A DNA stretch of 64,000 nucleotides from NCBI RefSeq assembly GCF_013266735.1, contig NZ_JABSNU010000015.1, forward strand, positions 1 to 64,000, read 5' to 3'. This stretch comes from Pedobacter foliorum (GTDB lineage: Bacteria > Bacteroidota > Bacteroidia > Sphingobacteriales > Sphingobacteriaceae). The position numbers were made by a program, and so were the translations under genes. This document shows, piece after piece, positions 62,284-64,000 of the stretch. Under the pieces are notes generated by a model. It saw nothing but the letters and a program-made list of their open reading frames with translations. It did not search any database and was not told the DNA's origin. Every line of letters starts with the position of its first letter. Within the stretch, counting starts at the first letter, position 1.

Positions 62284-63126
62284 CTAAAAGGCTTTTAAAC
62301 TCATGTCTAAACTCTTAACAGAATGGGTTAATGCTCCCATAGAAATAAAATCTACTCCACAGGCAGCATATTCAGCAACATTTTCTTCAGTAATTCCGCC
62401 AGAGGCTTCTGTAATATACTTACCGTCAATTAATTTAACAGCCTGTTTAAGGTTATCAAAAGTAAAATTATCCAGCATAATTCTATTTACATTGCCACTT
62501 TGAAGTACCTCGTTCAACTCTGATAGATTCCTAACCTCAATCTCTATATCAAGATCTTTATTTTTGTCTTTTAGATATTGATTTGCAGAATTAATGGCAT
62601 TTGTAATACCTCCAGCATAGTCAACATGATTGTCTTTTATTAAAATCATATCATATAAACCGATACGATGATTTACTCCGCCACCAATTCTAACTGCCCA
62701 TTTCTCTAAATATCTTAATCCGGGGGTAGTTTTCCTTGTATCTAAAAGCTTTGTTTTATAATTACCTAAAAGAGCTACTACTTGATTGGTTTTTGTTGCA
62801 ATACCACTCATGCGCTGCATACAGTTTAAAACCAAACGTTCAGCAAGTAAGATAGAATGTGTACTACCTGATACCGTTAAAACAATATCTCCGTACTTTA
62901 CCGCAGCACCGTCATTGATAAATACTTCTATTTCTAATCTAGGGTCAATATGACTGAAGATTTGCAATGCCAACTCTACTCCGGCAACTATCCCATCTTC
63001 TTTAATTAGCAGTTTTGCTTTCCCCTGAGCATTTGCCGGTATGGTAGATAATGAGGTATGATCTCCATCTCCTAAATCTTCAGCAATTGCGTTCTTTATA
63101 AATTGATCTATGATTTGCTTATCCAA
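62284..63126 (-). CDS. nadC: Nicotinate-nucleotide pyrophosphorylase (carboxylating)
   Basis: A 280-residue enzyme that turns quinolinate and PRPP into nicotinate mononucleotide in NAD synthesis. Landmarks are AIAEDLGDGDHTSLSTI, LVLNCMQRMSGIATKT, DTRKTTPGLRYLEKWAV, GGGVNHRIGLYDMILIKDNH, IEIEVRNLSELNEVL and the C-terminal EASGGITEENVAEYAACGVDFISMG. The length is normal. It lies 35 bp after the DUF4783 gene and 3 bp before plsY. Confidence 0.97.
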   Translation of the reverse strand: MDKQIIDQFIKNAIAEDLGDGDHTSLSTIPANAQGKAKLLIKEDGIVAGVELALQIFSHIDPRLEIEVFINDGAAVKYGDIVLTVSGSTHSILLAERLVLNCMQRMSGIATKTNQVVALLGNYKTKLLDTRKTTPGLRYLEKWAVRIGGGVNHRIGLYDMILIKDNHVDYAGGITNAINSANQYLKDKNKDLDIEIEVRNLSELNEVLQSGNVNRIMLDNFTFDNLKQAVKLIDGKYITEASGGITEENVAEYAACGVDFISMGALTHSVKSLDMSLKAF

Positions 63127-63161
63127 AACTTAAATTTAAACCCAAAAATAGCATTTTACAA

Positions 63162-63554
63162 CTATTTCTCAGTCTCAATTCTCAATTCAGTAATAAAAAA
63201 AGCATTGCCAGCCTTTTTCATTGTTATGGAAACCCTGAAAGTTCCGTTCTTTGTTACAAGAGAAAGCGCTCCGTATCTGTAATTAGGATTGGTATTTAAC
63301 CTATGAATTACAGCTGATTTTAGTGGTATATATTTTGTAAAAAAACTTCTTAATATCTGTTCGGCTTGTGCTTTTGAATATACATCTTCATCATCAATTA
63401 TAATTAAATCGACAGATGGAGAAAAATTTGCGGCTATTTCTTTTGAATTACCGGCTTTAAAATGGGCCGATAGGCCGTCAATAATATCGCCTTGTTTAGC
63501 AGCAAAAGAGGAAAAGTGCACAAAAAATATAAGTAATGAAAGTAGGGGCTTCAT
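63162..63554 (-). CDS. DUF4783-family exported protein
   Basis: A 130-residue protein when started at MKPLLSLLIFFVHFSSFAA (63554), which gives a signal peptide. The frame is open to 63686, but the extra part is not protein-like. The mature part has an NTF2-like/DUF4783 pattern: GDIIDGLSAHFKAGNSKEIAANFSPSVDL, SKAQAEQILRSFFTKYIP and YRYGALSLVTKNGTFRVSI. DUF4783 proteins are often found next to nadC in Bacteroidota. The function is unknown. It is the first gene of the operon. Confidence 0.85.
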   Translation of the reverse strand: MKPLLSLLIFFVHFSSFAAKQGDIIDGLSAHFKAGNSKEIAANFSPSVDLIIIDDEDVYSKAQAEQILRSFFTKYIPLKSAVIHRLNTNPNYRYGALSLVTKNGTFRVSITMKKAGNAFFITELRIETEK

Positions 63555-63734
63555 AATCTCTAAATAGCTAATACTTATTAATGCACATAAACTATGCCAT
63601 TTATAGTACAAAAATGACTTATAATACAAACGCCACTTTATACATACGAGTAAAATACATTGACATGTTCTTGTAAAAACAGACAAATATTAATATGAAT
63701 TTTAATTAGGTTCTAAAAAAAGATACAATAGACT

Positions 63735-63742
63735 TATCTTTG
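63735..63742 (+). promoter_or_regulatory. -7 box of gpmI
   Basis: TATCTTTG matches TAnnTTTG and lies 24 nt before the ATG at 63767. No TTTG is present at the expected upstream distance. Confidence 0.4.
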
Positions 63743-63766
63743 TTAATAAACGAAAAGTAGACAATA

Positions 63767-64000
63767 ATGAATAATAAGAAACTAGTATTACTTATCCTTG
63801 ATGGCTGGGGTTATGGAAAAAAAGACGAATCTGATGCTGCTTATGCCGCTAATACCCCATTCTTTGATTCTCTATTAGAAAATTACCCAAACTCAAAGCT
63901 TGAGGCTTCGGGAGAAGCTGTTGGTTTACCAGCCGGACAAATGGGAAACTCGGAAGTTGGACACATGAACTTAGGTGCCGGACGCGTAGTGTATCAGGAA
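63767..64000 (+). CDS. gpmI: 2,3-bisphosphoglycerate-independent phosphoglycerate mutase (N-terminal part, cut by the window edge)
   Basis: The first 78 codons, running off the window end. The N-terminus KKLVLLILDGWGYGKK carries the metal-binding Asp of the alkaline-phosphatase-like domain. NTPFFDSLLENYPNSKLEASG and LPAGQMGNSEVGHMNLGAGRVVYQ match the catalytic Ser (MGNSEVGH) region of GpmI. The enzyme interconverts 3- and 2-phosphoglycerate in glycolysis with two manganese ions. The protein should be about 510 residues. Confidence 0.97.
   Translation, partial: MNNKKLVLLILDGWGYGKKDESDAAYAANTPFFDSLLENYPNSKLEASGEAVGLPAGQMGNSEVGHMNLGAGRVVYQE

Overview
The window looks like chromosomal DNA from a member of the Bacteroidota, most likely Sphingobacteriaceae and Pedobacter-like. 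The evidence is a SusC/SusD pair, many lipoproteins with a Cys lipobox, Bacteroidota-type promoters (TTTG about 20 nt upstream of TAnnTTTG), a bacillithiol gene (bshB1), AT-rich intergenic DNA, weak Shine-Dalgarno signals, and a Rsh - Fur-family - purA order. I found no rRNA, tRNA, CRISPR array or prophage. The assignment is inference from gene content.

Layout. 1-546 holds the right end of a small mobile element and a large palindrome. 547-13090 carries two exported proteins, a LuxR-type regulator divergent from a 7TM histidine kinase/response regulator pair, a hydrolase, an exported orphan, an AlkZ-like winged-helix protein, a DinB-fold protein and a 1325-residue single-module synthetase with the complete architecture of epsilon-poly-lysine synthetase (Pls). 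13090-20145 holds an FtsX-type permease, two small membrane proteins, a NamZ-type muramidase lipoprotein, fmt, a D-lactate dehydrogenase-like enzyme and a TonB-like protein; a 292-bp MITE-like element sits between the muramidase gene and fmt. 20402-22936 pairs a TonB-dependent receptor with a secreted, cysteine-free sulfite-oxidase-fold protein behind an FNR-like palindrome.

23140-30391 is a SusC-SusD locus followed by two phosphoesterases instead of glycosidases, with a divergent TetR gene. 31158-34583 holds a small membrane protein, a Tat-exported TIM-barrel protein and two lipoproteins. 34740-41084 is a TetR-regulated RND efflux operon, followed by a sulfatase. 42692-46546 holds a class IV aminotransferase, RluD, an ACC deaminase-like enzyme and an SGNH hydrolase. 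46693-49070 is an ArsR-SRPBCC-DoxX-DUF4256-DUF1801 operon with two operator copies over its promoter. 49677-54687 holds L-lysine 6-transaminase, a glutaryl-CoA dehydrogenase-like enzyme, bshB1, a glutathione peroxidase and a DUF4294 protein. 55003-64000 is housekeeping: Rsh, Fur family, purA, pabB, then on the minus strand DUF4783 - nadC - plsY - M48 lipoprotein, and the start of gpmI.

The strongest points for follow-up are: the Pls-like synthetase; a MITE inserted inside a REP-like palindrome with a 9-bp target duplication, with a second copy in the same target at the window start; covarying REP-like palindromes in convergent gaps; the SusCD-phosphoesterase locus; and the TonB receptor paired with the cysteine-free SUOX-fold protein.
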